Shown: positions 15,188 through 24,437, counted from the stretch's first letter. The stretch is DNA of 37,765 bases from Opitutaceae bacterium (GCA_005786775.1 SYDD01000371.1:1-37765), one strand, 5' to 3'. Numbers and translations are program-made. Notes: generated by a model not told the origin, from the letters alone.

Positions 15188-17526
15188 GGGCGGCCGGGAC
15201 CCGCGAACGTCTCCGCTTCAATCACGACGAGGGCAGTGAGTACGATCAGGCTGACCGTGAGGCCGAGCGCGCTCACGACGGGGATGCCACTGAAGGCGAG
15301 GACCCCGAAGGAAGCCGCGGTCGAAACCGCGGAGAGACGCACCGGCACCGGGGGCGACGAGGCGGTCGCGGAGGTTTCGGCGGAGAAGATCGCGTAGTTG
15401 TGCGACAGGCAAATGCCCAGGAAGGCACCCAGCAGGTGGAAAAGGTTGAGCTGCTGCCCCGCGATGCCGAAGGCCCCGAAGATCAGGAAACACGAGCTGG
15501 CGGGAATCAACGCGATGCGCAGTCCGCGGCGAGAGGGGTAAATGCAGAACACGCTGGCGATCACCAGCCCCAGCCCGGCGAGGCTCAGCCAGAGCGCCGA
15601 CCAGCGGTACCGCCGGAAGAGTTCATTGAGCGAGCCGAGCTGGTCGAGCCCGATGGTGCCCAATTCCGCCGGCGGCGCGGCAGGGCCGCGCGCCGCGGTT
15701 TTGGTCAGGAACCAATACGGCGAGGAGCGGAGGTTCGCCAGCAACGCGAAAGGTCCGCTCAACTTCTGGTCAATCTCGGCCACCAGAGCCTGGTAATCGC
15801 CTTCGGCCGCCTGCCCGAGCATTTGACGCCAATCCTCCAGGAAGGGCTGGAAGTAGTCGGGGGTCATCCCTTTGCGGCCCAGCGCCTGGCGGAATTCGGC
15901 CGGGAAAGCCTCAAGGGAGGCCAGGTGCCCGCGCAGTGCCTTCACCGCCTGCTCCGTGGGAACGATCAGACCCAGGCTCACCCCGCGACTCCGGTCCCCG
16001 CCGTTCGCGATCCACGCGTGAAACTCCTCCAGCTTGCGACGGGCCTCGGCCAGGGAGGGCGCGGCCGTGAGAAAGACCGATCCATCCGCTTGATCCCCGA
16101 ACAAGGACCGGACGGCGGCGTCATTCGCCCGCAGGTCGTCCGCCGGCAGGTCCAGCTGCCGGATATCATCACGCCATGTCACGAACCAGGGGCCCGCGAG
16201 AGCCACCGCCGCCGCGCAGGCGGCCAACGCGCGGCACAAATTCCTGCCGCGCCGCGAGCGGAGGAATCCCGGCGGTGGGGGAAAGCACCGCGCCTCGAGC
16301 CGGGGCCGTTCCAGCTGGGCGAAATACAGCATCGCCGCGCCGAGGGCGCAGAGGAGACCGGCCGCGACGAACACCCCGAGCTGACGAATGAGCGGCAGGT
16401 CCGAAAAGAGCAGCAGCAGGAAACCGAGGGTCGTGGTGAGGCAGCTGGCCAGCAGGGAGGGCAGCAGGCGTCTCAACTTCCGGCCGTAGGGTTCGCCCTC
16501 GTAGGCGTCCGACTGCATGAAAAGGTAGAAGCCATAGTCGATCGCCACGCCGCCGAGCACGGAACCGAGCACAAAGACGAGGATGTGGGTGCGCTCGAAG
16601 ACCAGGGTGGTGACCGTCCAGGCCCCCAGCAACGAGAGCAGCATGACCGGCACCAGGTGGAGCAGCTGCAGGATCCGCCGGACGAAAACGAGGCTGCACA
16701 GGACGACCGCGACGAGCGAGAAAAGGTTCAGCCACCGGACTTCCGACTCGATGCGCGCACGGCTGGCCGCGGCGAAGCGATTCAGTCCGGTCCATTTGAG
16801 CTCCAGCCCTTCGCGATCGATCCCGGCGGCCACCCGCGCCTGTTCGATGGCGGCGAAGACGGGACTCTGCCCCTCCTCGCTGAAGGGGGAGCCGCGCATC
16901 CGGGCCCAGATCAGGCCCTCCCGGCCGGAACCCCCGAGCGGGAGCATCTTTTCGCCCTCATGGGCCAGCGTGGGCAGCAGGAGCAGAGGGTCGCGCGACA
17001 GCAGCTCCTGCATGCCAACCGCCTCGGGGCGTGCAAGGAAACGCTCCAAGTCGGCGGCCGCACGCTCTGCCATCCAAGCCGGAAAACCGGCCTCGTTCCC
17101 TGGGCCTCCATTGTACTCCCGGTGCATGCGGGCGAGCCAGGCAGGAAGCAGCCACCGCAGACGGTGCTCAAACAATGCCCGACCGAGAGCTTCGTCCGCG
17201 GCTGGGACCCCGAGCGCGACCGCCTCCGCAATCGCCGGTGAACGCCGTAACTCATCGGCGAACGCCGTGGCCAAGGCGCCCAATGAGCGCTGGGGAGCGT
17301 CCCGATCTGCCAGAGCAAAGAGCAACACCTGCGCCTGCGGGCCTTCCGCGAGCGATCGCATCACGAGCACCTCCCGGGTCTGCTCCCCGGGGGGGATCAG
17401 TTCGAGGACACTGGTTGAAATCTTCGCCGCATAGTCCAGGCAGCCCAGCCACGCCGCGCTGCCGAGCGCGAACGCGACGAGCACGGCGCGAACCGCAAGC
17501 CTGGAGGTGATTCCAGCCCTGATCAT
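15184..17526 (-). CDS. MMPL/RND-family exporter of the pigment locus
   Basis: A protein of 780 residues with ATG at 17526, preceded by a GGTGG sequence; an upstream GTG at 17547 is possible. The architecture is duplicated: one membrane helix, a periplasmic domain of about 180 residues, a block of five helices, then the same again. The IDYGFYLFMQSD segment is the MMPL signature after the fourth helix of the first half. Such proteins use the proton gradient to move lipids across or out of the inner membrane; aryl-polyene and xanthomonadin loci encode one. It is expected to deliver the acylated pigment to the periplasmic LolA-like carrier encoded upstream. Confidence 0.92.
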   Translation of the reverse strand: MIRAGITSRLAVRAVLVAFALGSAAWLGCLDYAAKISTSVLELIPPGEQTREVLVMRSLAEGPQAQVLLFALADRDAPQRSLGALATAFADELRRSPAIAEAVALGVPAADEALGRALFEHRLRWLLPAWLARMHREYNGGPGNEAGFPAWMAERAAADLERFLARPEAVGMQELLSRDPLLLLPTLAHEGEKMLPLGGSGREGLIWARMRGSPFSEEGQSPVFAAIEQARVAAGIDREGLELKWTGLNRFAAASRARIESEVRWLNLFSLVAVVLCSLVFVRRILQLLHLVPVMLLSLLGAWTVTTLVFERTHILVFVLGSVLGGVAIDYGFYLFMQSDAYEGEPYGRKLRRLLPSLLASCLTTTLGFLLLLFSDLPLIRQLGVFVAAGLLCALGAAMLYFAQLERPRLEARCFPPPPGFLRSRRGRNLCRALAACAAAVALAGPWFVTWRDDIRQLDLPADDLRANDAAVRSLFGDQADGSVFLTAAPSLAEARRKLEEFHAWIANGGDRSRGVSLGLIVPTEQAVKALRGHLASLEAFPAEFRQALGRKGMTPDYFQPFLEDWRQMLGQAAEGDYQALVAEIDQKLSGPFALLANLRSSPYWFLTKTAARGPAAPPAELGTIGLDQLGSLNELFRRYRWSALWLSLAGLGLVIASVFCIYPSRRGLRIALIPASSCFLIFGAFGIAGQQLNLFHLLGAFLGICLSHNYAIFSAETSATASSPPVPVRLSAVSTAASFGVLAFSGIPVVSALGLTVSLIVLTALVVIEAETFAGPGRP

Positions 17527-17585
17527 GTTCCACCCGGGCGGTCGCACGAGGCTTCGCGGCTGGCCCGGAAACGCGGGGCGCGGGC

Positions 17586-17618
17586 CCCGTGCCGGCCCCA
17601 GGCCTCGGCCGGCACGGG
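17586..17618. repeat. Strong inverted repeat between the lolA-like and exporter genes
   Basis: A perfect 12-bp stem (CCCGTGCCGGCC at 17586-17597, GGCCGGCACGGG at 17607-17618) with a 9-base loop. It lies in the 147-base gap, one of the few real gaps inside the minus-strand operon. There is no T-run on either side, so it is unlikely to be a simple terminator. It may stabilise an mRNA end, attenuate, or act as a processing site. Confidence 0.75.
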
Positions 17619-17673
17619 AGGCGCAGAACCAGGAAACGAAAGGGATAAGGGGGCGCGCATCTTCAGAGAGAGA

Positions 17674-18366
17674 TCACCTGAAGAACTGCCGCAACGTGTC
17701 CGCGGTGAACAACAACCCATCCCGCGCATCGGTGATCTCGATCTCGATCCGCTGGGCAGCCGACCTGCCCATCGTGATGCGCCGCATCGCGGTGCCCTCT
17801 CCGGCAAGACCGATTCGCCCGACGATCCCAGCCAGGGCCTCTTGGCGCGGGCGCAGCAGGAGGGACCAGGTTGATCCCTCACGTCGGCCGTGAATCTCAA
17901 AGTCCTGCCCCAGCGCCGCCAGGTCGACCTGCAGCAGTCTGGCCAAAGTCGAGGCCGCGGTACGGATCCGGTCGTCCGGCGGGGCCTCGCGCTCCTCCCC
18001 CACCTCATTCCGTAACAGCAACCCCTTCCCATCCACGATCACCACGTTCCGGGCGGGAGCCAAGTAACTCAGGCTGAGTCCTCTTCCCGGGGAGATGCGG
18101 ATCTCGCCGCTCAGCACCACGGGATCGCGCCGGAAAGGGAAATACCTGCGTTCCTCGAATTTGGCTTGCCGGTTGCCCGGCGAGGCGAGCCCCGCGAACA
18201 AAGCCCTCCAGTCCGCGTCCCGCGCAGGCTCGATGCGGACAAAACCCTGCTCCGCCCCTTCTCCTACCGGCGGTTGCGCCGAGGCCAGGACGGCTGCGGC
18301 AGCCAGCAGCAGCGCGAGCGGGCGCGCGGCGGGAGCCCGGGGAGCAGACCGCTGGATCGTGTTCAT
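17674..18366 (-). CDS. LolA-like periplasmic carrier protein
   Basis: A protein of 230 residues starting at ATG 18366, whose ATGA overlaps the glycosyltransferase stop by 4 bases. A signal peptide (about 1-32, ASA) is followed by a mainly beta domain with the LolA pattern: QAKFEERRYFPFRRDPVVLSG near 75, a LSLSYLAPARN..IVDGKGL strand pair, and a C-terminal IEIEITDARDGL. LolA-like proteins bind hydrophobic ligands in a half barrel; versions inside aryl-polyene and xanthomonadin loci are thought to carry the pigment lipid across the periplasm. The frame stays open far upstream, but only this start gives a signal peptide. Confidence 0.82.
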   Translation of the reverse strand: MNTIQRSAPRAPAARPLALLLAAAAVLASAQPPVGEGAEQGFVRIEPARDADWRALFAGLASPGNRQAKFEERRYFPFRRDPVVLSGEIRISPGRGLSLSYLAPARNVVIVDGKGLLLRNEVGEEREAPPDDRIRTAASTLARLLQVDLAALGQDFEIHGRREGSTWSLLLRPRQEALAGIVGRIGLAGEGTAMRRITMGRSAAQRIEIEITDARDGLLFTADTLRQFFR

Positions 18367-19139
18367 CGAGAAAGTCCTCCGCGCCGCGCGCCGCGCGCCC
18401 GCCACACCGCAATCCATCGCCACAGGAAGAGCTGGGTGAGGAGCCGGACGTGAAGCGAGCAAAGCCTGACGTTGTCGCGCACGTACTTGAAGTGGGAGAC
18501 GCCCCCGTCTTCCGGCGCCAGGTAGCGGCAGGGCGCGGCCAGGTTCAAGAGGGGAACCCCTCGCCAAGCCATCCGGACCGCCACCTCCGGGTCAAAGTCA
18601 AAGCCGCGCGCGAACCGGGTCTCGGCCAAGGCACGCCGGAGGGCGTCCGCCGGATAGACGCGGAATCCAAACAGCGGATCGTCGATTCCCGGTCCCAGGA
18701 TTTCGGCCCAGGCCAGCCAGACGCTCAGCTTGCGCCCGTGGAGTCTCACCCGGGGAGCCTCGGGGCCGAAAACCGGCCGGCCCAACACCAGAGATTCCGG
18801 GCGAGCCGCGGACGCCTCCATGAAGGGCCCGATCTGGTGCGACGGATGCTGGCCGTCCGCGTCCAAGGTCAGCACGTGGGTGAAGCCAGAGGCCAAGGCG
18901 GCTGCAAGGCCGGTTTCGATCGCGGCACCCTTGCCGCCGTTCCGCGGCCGGACGAGCACGCGCACCCGGGGATCCCGCTCCGCCAGCCGCAGCGCGGCAT
19001 CCACACTTCCATCGGTGCTGCCATCGTCGACCACCCAGACCGGGCTCCATTCCTCCAGCGCCGAGAGGAGCGTGGTGACCAGACGGTTCCCGGCGTTGAA
19101 GGCGGGGATGAGTACTAGGTGGGTCGTTGAGGCTGGCAT
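18363..19139 (-). CDS. Family 2 glycosyltransferase
   Basis: A protein of 258 residues with a GT-A fold: PAFNAGNRL, the nucleotide-binding VDDGSTDGS, and the metal-binding DADGQH (DXD). It resembles dolichyl-phosphate-mannose-synthase-like enzymes and is probably membrane-associated through its hydrophobic, basic C-terminus. In the locus it is expected to add a sugar to the aryl-polyene lipid or its carrier; the sugar cannot be predicted. It is followed at a 4-base overlap by the lolA-like gene, and preceded by a 137-base gap containing a GGGCAAG...CTTGCCC inverted repeat (19142-19169). Confidence 0.88.
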   Translation of the reverse strand: MPASTTHLVLIPAFNAGNRLVTTLLSALEEWSPVWVVDDGSTDGSVDAALRLAERDPRVRVLVRPRNGGKGAAIETGLAAALASGFTHVLTLDADGQHPSHQIGPFMEASAARPESLVLGRPVFGPEAPRVRLHGRKLSVWLAWAEILGPGIDDPLFGFRVYPADALRRALAETRFARGFDFDPEVAVRMAWRGVPLLNLAAPCRYLAPEDGGVSHFKYVRDNVRLCSLHVRLLTQLFLWRWIAVWRARGARRGGLSR

Positions 19140-19276
19140 GAGGGCAAGGGCCGGGGATCACGCTTGCCCGGCGGGCACCGCCCACTGGGCCGGCAGGAAC
19201 GGGTGGGCGGCCGGCCGGGGTCCGGCGGCAACACAACCTAAAGGATCACGCGCGGACGTCTCTGGGGGTTCTGACT

Positions 19277-20074
19277 TCACTCCTCAAGTTGGACAAGGGG
19301 CCGCGCAGGGGCCGTGAGGGGAAAGGGTGAGGCGAGCCCGGTGGAGAGCGCAAGCGCGACCCGCTCCGTCAGATCCCGGGCATTGCAGGCCTGCGCGGAA
19401 GCCAGTTCCGGGCCCAAGGTCAGATCGACCTGCGCCGGGAAAGCCGGCGGACGCCACCACGGCCAGCCCTTGGGCAGCAAATCCCGGGGGGCGTGAATGA
19501 GGATCACCCGGATGGGAACGCGAGCCCGGGCGGCGATCAGGGCAAACCCGGGGCGCAATGGGTTCAGGCGGACGTCCTGCGCGGTGCGGGTCCCTTCGGG
19601 AAAGATGAGCAGCGAGCGACCGGCTTTGATCCGGTCGGTGACTTCCCGGAGCAAATCCAAGCCACTCCCCCCGGAGGCATAGCCCGCCATCAGGGCCGCG
19701 GGACCGAGAACCGGATTCCGCATCACGGCTGGCTTGAAGATGCAGATCGTGTCCGGGAGACGGGAGAGCAGGAAGGTGGCGTCCATGAGTCCGGGATGGT
19801 TCGAGACATAGACCGCGGGTCCTGCCATCGCTTGAGCCGTGAAGCCGTGGAACCGGACGCGGACCAGACGAGTGAATCCCAGCCATCCGCACCACGCGAC
19901 AAAAAGCCTTCGGATCAAGTCGCGGACCAGCGCCCCCAGACGGGGCCGGGCGCCCAGCAGCAACAGCGGGGCGCAGAGCGCGTTCAGGACCAGCCCCACC
20001 AGGGCAAAGATCGCCCAGGAGAGCAGGTTCACCGGGTAGTGGTACAATCTCGCCAGTCTCCGCGGAATCTTCAT
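19277..20074 (-). CDS. PlsC-like 1-acylglycerol-phosphate-type acyltransferase
   Basis: A protein of 265 residues with ATG at 20074, overlapping the previous stop by 4 bases. An N-terminal membrane segment (about 15-45) precedes the LPLAT domain with the catalytic NHPGLMD (HX4D motif) and the substrate motif FPEGTRT. The family transfers acyl groups from ACP or CoA to glycerol-based acceptors at the inner membrane. Here it is one of two acyltransferases that could attach the polyene chain and fatty acyl chains to a lipid core. The longer open frame upstream to 20479 is a shadow of the neighbouring gene. Confidence 0.87.
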   Translation of the reverse strand: MKIPRRLARLYHYPVNLLSWAIFALVGLVLNALCAPLLLLGARPRLGALVRDLIRRLFVAWCGWLGFTRLVRVRFHGFTAQAMAGPAVYVSNHPGLMDATFLLSRLPDTICIFKPAVMRNPVLGPAALMAGYASGGSGLDLLREVTDRIKAGRSLLIFPEGTRTAQDVRLNPLRPGFALIAARARVPIRVILIHAPRDLLPKGWPWWRPPAFPAQVDLTLGPELASAQACNARDLTERVALALSTGLASPFPLTAPARPLVQLEE

Positions 20075-20991
20075 CGGCCGGTGGCTGGGAGCGGGGCGAA
20101 GTTGAACCAGAGGAAGGGATCCGCGCGCAGCTGGTCCTCGAGTCGCGCCAGAAACTCCTGGAAGTGGGCGCGGGCCCGCCCCAGATTCTCCGCCTTGCCG
20201 GACCCGTCGGGGCGGAAAATGGGCGAGCTGTGGACGCGCGTGCACCCCGGGCCGGCGGGAAGCCCGACCGCGAGGACCACGGGCAGGCGAAAGAGGATGG
20301 AAAGGTGATAAATCGACAGCGGGAACGACCTGCGCGCACCCAGGAACAGGAATTCCTCGGCCTTCGATCCGAACTCGGTCCGGTCGCATTTCATGGCGAC
20401 GGAGCCCCCCGCGGCGATCGCATCCTTGATGGCGAATAGTAGGTTTTCGGGACGGTTCACCCAGATGTAGCTGACCCACTGACGGAATTGGCTGCCCAGA
20501 ATCTCGGTATCGAGAGAGTTCCCGACGCGCTGGCGCACCATGAACACTTTCCGCCTTTCCTGGGGACCGACGAGAAAGCCGATCAGGTCGGAATGCCCGA
20601 CATGAAAGGACCCCAGGAGGGCCTGTTCGCCCGAGAACATCAACTCGTGGAACCCGAGCGCGTCGGGGGCCAGCACTCCGCGATGCGGACGGCCACGCGC
20701 GATGCGCAAGCGCAGCATCAGGAACTCCTCAAAGGCGAAAAAATGGCGCAGAACTTCCCGCGTGCTGGGCGGTCGGGCCAGGATCGTCTCCAAATAGGCC
20801 TCGGAGTGGCGCCGTCGATCGGACAGCAGCGGCACAGCGACCAGGGTTCCCAGCCAGCGCAAGGGTCGAAAGATCAGTTCCGGCAAGATCGCGTCGCAGG
20901 CGATAAGAAAACGGTAGCCCCAGGCGGGGCCCGGGTTGCGGACAGGCGCCGCGTTTTCCGGAGAACCCATCCGCTCCATGACCCCGCTCAC
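20071..20991 (-). CDS. LpxL/HtrB-like lysophospholipid acyltransferase
   Basis: A protein of 306 residues starting at GTG 20991 (GTGA overlap with the preceding stop); ATG 20979 is an alternative. The HX4D motif is HVGHSD, and the surrounding LLGSFHVGHSDLIGF resembles the LpxL group of late lipid A acyltransferases. A hydrophobic N-terminal segment suggests inner-membrane attachment. Aryl-polyene and xanthomonadin loci encode an acyltransferase of this group that is thought to pass the ACP-bound aryl chain to a lipid acceptor. It is part of a four-gene run joined by short overlaps. Confidence 0.84.
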   Translation of the reverse strand: MSGVMERMGSPENAAPVRNPGPAWGYRFLIACDAILPELIFRPLRWLGTLVAVPLLSDRRRHSEAYLETILARPPSTREVLRHFFAFEEFLMLRLRIARGRPHRGVLAPDALGFHELMFSGEQALLGSFHVGHSDLIGFLVGPQERRKVFMVRQRVGNSLDTEILGSQFRQWVSYIWVNRPENLLFAIKDAIAAGGSVAMKCDRTEFGSKAEEFLFLGARRSFPLSIYHLSILFRLPVVLAVGLPAGPGCTRVHSSPIFRPDGSGKAENLGRARAHFQEFLARLEDQLRADPFLWFNFAPLPATGR

Positions 20992-21647
20992 AACCAGGAG
21001 AGACCGACCAGGAGTCCGGGAGCAGCCACCAGTTCGAGGTCACGGCGATCCCGCAGGCCGTCAAAGAAGGCCCCGAGCCCAAGGTCCGACATGGGCACAT
21101 CATCGGGAACCGGGGTGACGCCGAACCGGGCGAGCGCCCCGTTGGGCTCGCGGCGAAGGTCGATCGCCAGGGCGAAACTGCGATCGCTGGCGATGCCCCG
21201 CTCCAGCAGCCAGGTGCCCTTCTCCTCGCCCGCGCACAGGAGCACCCGCGTCGCCGGGGAGATGAGCGCGGGGATGAGGGCGCCTCCGACCAGATGCCGC
21301 CGGCCCGTCAGCGGCAGGAACTCCCGGACCGGGGACTGCCGTCCGATCATCGCCTGCTGCACGGCACTGGGATGGATTGAGGTCTGGAAGAGCGTCGGAC
21401 TGGGAGTGGGGAAGCTCTCCAGATATCCCTCGAGCGCGCAGGTTTCCCCATAAGCGGAGGCGTAGATGAGGGTGTCCTCGGGCTGAGGCGACAAGGCATC
21501 GAGGGTGGAACTGACCAGCAGGCCCAGCTGTGTCATCCGCCGGGTCGCTCCGCGGGGAAAGCGATCGCGGACCCTTTCCCGGGTGGCGGCCAAGTCCTCA
21601 TGACTCGCCTCTACCAGGCTGATGGCGTGGAGGTACTGCTCAATCAT
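20988..21647 (-). CDS. Chain-length-factor-like half ketosynthase
   Basis: A protein of 219 residues that matches the short beta-ketoacyl-synthase-like type called chain length factor (Ketoacyl-synt_2) in aryl-polyene loci. TLIYASAYGETCALEGYLESF and PTLFQTSIHPSAVQQAMIG resemble the ketosynthase N-terminal half up to where the active-site Cys would be, but no ACxS-type catalytic Cys or His-containing C-terminal half is present. It is therefore expected to be non-catalytic and to pair with the full ketosynthase at 21640, overlapping it by 8 bases, to set chain length, as in KS-CLF heterodimers. Confidence 0.75.
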   Translation of the reverse strand: MIEQYLHAISLVEASHEDLAATRERVRDRFPRGATRRMTQLGLLVSSTLDALSPQPEDTLIYASAYGETCALEGYLESFPTPSPTLFQTSIHPSAVQQAMIGRQSPVREFLPLTGRRHLVGGALIPALISPATRVLLCAGEEKGTWLLERGIASDRSFALAIDLRREPNGALARFGVTPVPDDVPMSDLGLGAFFDGLRDRRDLELVAAPGLLVGLSWL

Positions 21648-22767
21648 GGCTCAGAAGAAACGCCGCGTGGGCGCCGCCGAACGCGTTGCTGGCACACACG
21701 ACGCCATCCATTTCCCGGGTGGAAAACGGTTGCAGGGCCACGCCAGCATGAAAGCTGGGCTGCCCTCCGCCGACGGTGCCCGGCGCCCGTCCGTCCCGGA
21801 TCGACGAACAGGCGATCGCAAGCTCCACCAGGCCGCAGCTGCCGAGGGTATGCCCGAGGCTCCCTTTCCAGCCCACCAGTCCGGCCTCCGGAAAGATCCC
21901 AGCAAGCGCATCGGCTTCCAGCCGGCCAGCCTCGAGGGTGCCGGTGCCATGGCCCTTGAGCCAGAGCCGCATGCCGGCGGCCGCGGATTGCAGGGGCAAC
22001 AGGCACGCGGAGAATCCCTGACCGTCGGCCTGATTGGCGGTGAAGTGGTGCATCTCGTTATGTACGGACTGCGCCCGGATCACGAAATCCCCTCCCCGCT
22101 TGCTCAGGACGGCGAAGGCAGCCCCGTCGCCTAATCCGATCGAGCCGTTGGGCCGGACCGCGTAGGGCGCGGGGAAGCCGCCATTCAGAATCCGCAGGGC
22201 ATGAAATCCACCCGCCACGAAGGGGCTCAGAAAGTCGAAGGAGAAGACCAGGACCCGTTCGGCCATCCCGGAGTGCAAAAGGCGCGAGGCGTGCAGGATA
22301 CCCAGGTGGGCCGAGACACAGGCGTGAGAAATGGTCGTGAAATTCGGCCCCCAGCCGAGCTGGCGGGCGAGCCAGTCGACGCACAGGTGGGGGGTGCCAT
22401 AGGCAAGATGCGCGGCGTCGCCCGTCCGGCGATAAGCGTAGAGGCTGCCGACGCCGAAATTACTACTGGAGATAACGACCGGCCGCCGGGCAGTTCCCCA
22501 TCCCTCCCCGGGCACCTGCGCGGCGAGGGCCTCCAGCGCAGGCAGCCAGTTCGGCGGGGCCGACTCCTCGAAGGAGCGTTCCCGGAGCAACGCCAAGGGA
22601 ACCAGTTCTCCGCCGGCGGATCCGAGGACCGCCTGGGGAGTCAACGCGACCCTACCCGCCAACAGGGCCCGCACGGTCTCCCCGGTACCCCCGAAGGCGG
22701 TGAGGCATTCGCACGCCTCAATCCTCACTTCAGTCGTGAACGGAGGGCTCGGGATCAAGGTCGGCAA
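21640..22767 (-). CDS. Beta-ketoacyl synthase (divergent, aryl-polyene type)
   Basis: A protein of 375 residues from TTG 22767; a GTG giving MRIEACE 13 codons later is an alternative. Despite low overall similarity to FabF it keeps the full Cys-His-His triad: Cys150 (SHACVSAH), His273 (KGHGTGTLEAGR) and His306 (KGSLGHTLGS). It condenses malonyl-ACP with the growing acyl-ACP. The short length compared with FabF (about 410) and the partner half-ketosynthase downstream fit an aryl-polyene KS-CLF pair. It begins 6 bases after the upstream ACP stop. Confidence 0.86.
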   Translation of the reverse strand: MPTLIPSPPFTTEVRIEACECLTAFGGTGETVRALLAGRVALTPQAVLGSAGGELVPLALLRERSFEESAPPNWLPALEALAAQVPGEGWGTARRPVVISSSNFGVGSLYAYRRTGDAAHLAYGTPHLCVDWLARQLGWGPNFTTISHACVSAHLGILHASRLLHSGMAERVLVFSFDFLSPFVAGGFHALRILNGGFPAPYAVRPNGSIGLGDGAAFAVLSKRGGDFVIRAQSVHNEMHHFTANQADGQGFSACLLPLQSAAAGMRLWLKGHGTGTLEAGRLEADALAGIFPEAGLVGWKGSLGHTLGSCGLVELAIACSSIRDGRAPGTVGGGQPSFHAGVALQPFSTREMDGVVCASNAFGGAHAAFLLSHD

Positions 22768-22773
22768 GGAGGC

Positions 22774-23049
22774 TCAGCGCGGAAGCTTGGCCGGATCCGC
22801 GCGCGCGCGAATGAACTCCGCGAGGTGGGCGATGCTCGCCAGCGCCGCGCGCGACTCCTCGCTGCTGCCGATCTTGATCCCGAACTCCTTCTCCAGAGTG
22901 ACGACCAGCTCGAGGGCATCGATCGAATCAAGATTCAAACCCGAGCCGATCAGCGGTTCATTGTCGGCGATCTGATCCGGCGTAATATCCTCGAGCTTGA
23001 GCGTGGCGACGACCAGCGATTTGAGGCGGGACACGAGTGGATCGGGCAT
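22774..23049 (-). CDS. Acyl carrier protein (second)
   Basis: A protein of 91 residues from ATG 23049; the in-frame extension to 23091 is not credible. A four-helix ACP with the phosphopantetheine Ser in GLNLDSIDALELV and an acidic second helix (ALELVVTLEKEFGI). The holo form would carry the aryl starter or the growing chain. It is separated from the upstream ketosynthase by 116 bases and followed within 6 bases by the next ketosynthase. Confidence 0.9.
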   Translation of the reverse strand: MPDPLVSRLKSLVVATLKLEDITPDQIADNEPLIGSGLNLDSIDALELVVTLEKEFGIKIGSSEESRAALASIAHLAEFIRARADPAKLPR

Positions 23050-23165
23050 GGCGGGATAGATCAGCCAAGAAAGGATGGGGGCGGCGTGCAAGCCCGGTTA
23101 AGCGCGCGAGGCGGGGGGAAGCCGCGGGGGATTCCGGAGCGTGATGTCCCACCCGCGGCCCGCAG

Positions 23166-24437
23166 TCAGGTTCGGCCCGCGTGCAGGACGTGGCACACGT
23201 TGCTGCCGCCGAAACCACTGCTGTTGTTCAGGGCGACCGTCGGGCGCGCGGCGAGACTTTCCCGGGGCAGATCCAGACCCTCGCAGGCCGGATCCTGCAC
23301 GCGAAGATTGGCGTTGCCGGGGATGAATCCCTCGTCGAGGCACAGCGCGCAAAAGGCCGCCTCCATCACTCCAGAGAGGGAGAGAGGATGTCCGGTGATG
23401 CCCTTGGTGCTGCTGACACGCGGACGCGCCCCGGCCGCGCTGAAAACCGCCCCGAGGGCGATCGCCTCAGAGCGGTCACCGGCGGGCGTGGAGGTGGCGT
23501 GGGCGCTGACGTAGTCCACCGCTGAAGGCCCAAGCCCGGCGTCCGCCAGCGCCCGGCGCATCGCCTGCGCCAAACCAGCCCCCTCCGGGTGCGAGATCGC
23601 CACGTTGTGCCCGTCGGCGGCCTGACCCCAGCCGATGACTTCGGCGTAAACCTTCGCGCCCCGGCGATCGGCGGCCTCGCGGCTTTCCAGCACCAGACAA
23701 ACCGCGCCGCCGGCGGCCACAAAGCCATCCCGGCCGTGATCGAACGGGCGGGAGGCAGATCGCGCATCCGGATTGACCGAGAGAGCGCGCATTCCCGCGA
23801 AGGGCAAAACCGTCTCCGCGTTCACCTCCTCCGCCCCGACCACCAGCATCCGCTCCTGCCGCCCCAGCCTGATCTCGTCGAGTGCGAAGCCCAGCGCATG
23901 GCTCGAGGAGGCGCAGGCGGCGGCGAAGCCCCCGACCGCGCCGCGGATGCCGAAGTGGGCGGCAAGATTGAAGTTCACCGTCCCGGCGATCGAAGCCACC
24001 ACCCCCATCGGGTTGCCTCGCTCACCCCGCACCGCGTGCATATGCGCCAGATGATGGTGCAGCAGGAACGCCGAACCGGCGGAAGCACAGTACAGTCCGG
24101 TCGCGCCATCCACGAGATCCGCCCGCGTGATGCCCGCGTCCTCGATCGCCTGCTCCGCCGCGCACAGCGCGTAGAGTCCGTGGGGCGCCAAGCTCCGCAA
24201 GGTCTCGCGCGCCAGACCGGCGTAGCGCTCGGGAAAGCGCCAATCCCGCCAGCGAGGGGATTCCACCTCGAACCCCTTGACCGTGCCGGCCACCTTGACC
24301 GGAAGATTCGGGTTCCCGAGGAACTGGACGGGGACGATGCCGGACCGCAGTTCGCGGAGACTGAGCGAAACTTCTTTCCGGTCGTTGCCGATGCTGGTGA
24401 TGAAGCCGATGCCGGTGATGGCCGCGCGCCGCTTCAT
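23166..24437 (-). CDS. FabF-like beta-ketoacyl-ACP synthase
   Basis: A protein of 423 residues, full-length KAS II type. The active-site triad is Cys175 (AAACASSS), His313 (SAHATSTPAGD) and His350 (KGITGHPLS), and the glycine-rich C-terminal NNSSGFGGSN loop is present. It condenses malonyl-ACP with acyl-ACP. As a second complete ketosynthase in one locus it may handle the first condensation or later rounds, with the KS/CLF pair doing the other. The start ATG overlaps the ACP stop by 4 bases (24434-24437). Confidence 0.94.
   Translation of the reverse strand: MKRRAAITGIGFITSIGNDRKEVSLSLRELRSGIVPVQFLGNPNLPVKVAGTVKGFEVESPRWRDWRFPERYAGLARETLRSLAPHGLYALCAAEQAIEDAGITRADLVDGATGLYCASAGSAFLLHHHLAHMHAVRGERGNPMGVVASIAGTVNFNLAAHFGIRGAVGGFAAACASSSHALGFALDEIRLGRQERMLVVGAEEVNAETVLPFAGMRALSVNPDARSASRPFDHGRDGFVAAGGAVCLVLESREAADRRGAKVYAEVIGWGQAADGHNVAISHPEGAGLAQAMRRALADAGLGPSAVDYVSAHATSTPAGDRSEAIALGAVFSAAGARPRVSSTKGITGHPLSLSGVMEAAFCALCLDEGFIPGNANLRVQDPACEGLDLPRESLAARPTVALNNSSGFGGSNVCHVLHAGRT

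Noticed and set aside
15097-17241. A 714-codon plus-strand open frame
   Set aside because: It lies opposite the exporter and ligase genes, whose motifs are clear. The translation is rich in Gln, Glu, Gly and Arg, with no domain.
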